In this document: piece after piece, positions 63,048 to 64,000 of the stretch
Position numbering within the stretch: the first letter of the stretch is position 1
Layout: every line of letters starts with the position of its first letter
Source: Mesorhizobium australicum WSM2073
GTDB lineage: Bacteria; Pseudomonadota; Alphaproteobacteria; Rhizobiales; Rhizobiaceae
Direction of reading: 5' to 3'
DNA length: 64,000 nt
Assembly (NCBI RefSeq): GCF_000230995.2
Contig: NC_019973.1
Location: 2,494,001 to 2,558,000, forward strand
The notes under the pieces: model-generated
Seen by the model: the letters and a program-made list of their open reading frames with translations, nothing else
Databases searched by the model: none
Told to the model about the DNA's origin: nothing
Position numbers and translations under genes: made by a program

Positions 63048-64000
63048 TGGCGACCTCTTCCTTTTCGACAATCCGCAAGGTGAACCGAAAAGCTGTTCCC
63101 CCAGAGGGCATTGGCTCGGCCCAGATGTGACCGCCGTGCGACTCGACGATGGTGCGGCAAATGGATAGCCCGACACCCATACCTTGCTTCTTGGTCGTGA
63201 CAAAGGGTTGGAAAAGCTGGGCGGAAACCTCGGGCGAAAGACCGGTTCCCGTATCGATCACGCTCACTTCGGCCATGCCATCTGCTCGCGTGACGGTCAT
63301 AATCTGCAACTCGCGTCTCTCCGCGCCTTGCATGGCTTCCACCGCGTTGCGCATCAGGTTCAGCAGAACCTGCTGGATCTGGATGCGATCGGTGAGCACG
63401 AGTTCGGCGGCAGGGTCAAGGTTGTAAGAGACCTTCAGGTCCATTTCCCTCGCGCCGACGAGCGCCAGGGATGAGGCCTCGTCGATCAACGCGGGCAGCC
63501 GTTCGACCTGGCGCTCACTTTCGCCCCTAGCCACAAAGTCGCGAAGGTGGCGAATGACTTCTCCAGCCCGAAGAGCCTGCTCCGCCGCCTTCTCGACCGC
63601 GTCGCGAAGCATCGGGGCATTCTCTTCCGTGCTCTTTTCAAGCAGTCTGCGGCTGCCTTTCAGGTAATTGGTGATGGCAGTGAGCGGCTGGTTGATCTCG
63701 TGGGCCAAGGTGGAGGCCATCTCTCCCAGAGCGGTAAAGCGCGCCATATGAAGAAGCTCCATCTGCTGCTCCTGGATGCGCGCTTCCGCCCGGTGACGCT
63801 CAGTCAAGTCACGGCAAAAGCCGGTAAAGAACCGTCCGGTGCCCGGGTTCATCTCTCCGACGGAGAGCTCCATCGGGAAGGTTGAGCCGTCCTTGCGCAT
63901 ACCTGTAACGGTGCGGCCGAGCCCAATGATCCGGCGCTCTCCTGTCGCGAGATAACGGTGCAAATAGGCGTCGTGCTCGCCGCGATAGGGAGACGGCATC
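63034..64000 (-). CDS. fixL: Oxygen-sensor histidine kinase FixL, 5' partial
   Basis: The gene runs off the right end; only about 320 C-terminal residues are seen. The visible part starts in the heme PAS domain. The proximal heme histidine is the H of GEHDAY, and 20 residues on is the FG-loop arginine in IIGLGRTV, the spacing of known FixL proteins. Then come HisKA ([17 protein letters not shown], His phosphorylation site) and HATPase ([31 protein letters not shown]). It turns off its kinase when oxygen binds heme. It controls the FixJ-FixK cascade next to it. Confidence 0.95.
   Translation of the reverse strand, partial: MPSPYRGEHDAYLHRYLATGERRIIGLGRTVTGMRKDGSTFPMELSVGEMNPGTGRFFTGFCRDLTERHRAEARIQEQQMELLHMARFTALGEMASTLAHEINQPLTAITNYLKGSRRLLEKSTEENAPMLRDAVEKAAEQALRAGEVIRHLRDFVARGESERQVERLPALIDEASSLALVGAREMDLKVSYNLDPAAELVLTDRIQIQQVLLNLMRNAVEAMQGAERRELQIMTVTRADGMAEVSVIDTGTGLSPEVSAQLFQPFVTTKKQGMGVGLSICRTIVESHGGHIWAEPMPSGGTAFRFTLRIVEKEEVANGRH

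Overview
The window looks like the chromosome of a Mesorhizobium-like member of the Rhizobiales. The support is the GC-rich coding sequence, the order acetoacetate-CoA ligase / CbrA-type kinase / phasin known from rhizobia, a three-hairpin anti-Shine-Dalgarno sRNA of the alphaproteobacterial alpha-r14/'cuckoo' type, a tRNA-His with A73 and no encoded G-1, and a hemA-fixK-fixJ-fixL oxygen-response block. The genus call is inference; no marker gene such as rRNA is present.

Region 1 (1-20.5 kb) is core-like. It holds a HAD hydrolase, an atypical receiver protein, isocitrate lyase with a divergent ScfR/RamB-type regulator, a DUF2167 membrane protein, a DMT exporter, a potFGHI polyamine ABC operon, an AsmA-like protein, acetoacetate-CoA ligase, a candidate sRNA, the large CbrA/PdhS-family kinase, a phasin with a striking upstream inverted repeat, the three-hairpin sRNA, and tRNA-His.

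Region 2 (20.6-44.7 kb) is accessory. A tyrosine integrase lies next to tRNA-His. A pair of ~90-bp direct repeats ending in a tRNA-fMet-like 3' tail (22412-22500 and 44249-44340) brackets about 22 kb. Inside are a decayed agmatine deiminase, two LysR regulators, a BMP-type ABC importer (one permease frameshifted), a cytosine-deaminase-like amidohydrolase and a class II aldolase, all on the minus strand. On the plus strand are an NCS2 purine/pyrimidine-type permease, a three-subunit molybdenum hydroxylase, a His-rich CobW GTPase, two tandem ACMSD-type amidohydrolases (the first without its HxH metal motif), a UbiD decarboxylase and UbiX. Together these look like a catabolic pathway for an aromatic or N-heteroaromatic carboxylate that I cannot match to a described pathway; it is the best candidate here for an undescribed system.

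Region 3 (44.7-54.5 kb) is a divergent sugar/amino-sugar locus: two ABC importers without ATPases, a PIG-L deacetylase with an altered active site, a ROK kinase, a GntR/HutC regulator and a SIS protein. A 14-bp perfect palindrome lies in the divergent promoter region.

Region 4 (54.5-57.8 kb) is a decay zone: the C-terminal stub of an FCD-type GntR regulator, a large serine recombinase, a frameshifted hicB antitoxin, a glycine-zipper lipoprotein and a truncated HD-GYP protein.

Region 5 (57.8-64 kb) is a micro-oxic block: hemA, fixK, a universal stress protein, a DUF2267-PPOX fusion, a small conserved protein, fixJ, and fixL running off the window. Five FixK/FNR-type boxes lie in its intergenic spaces.
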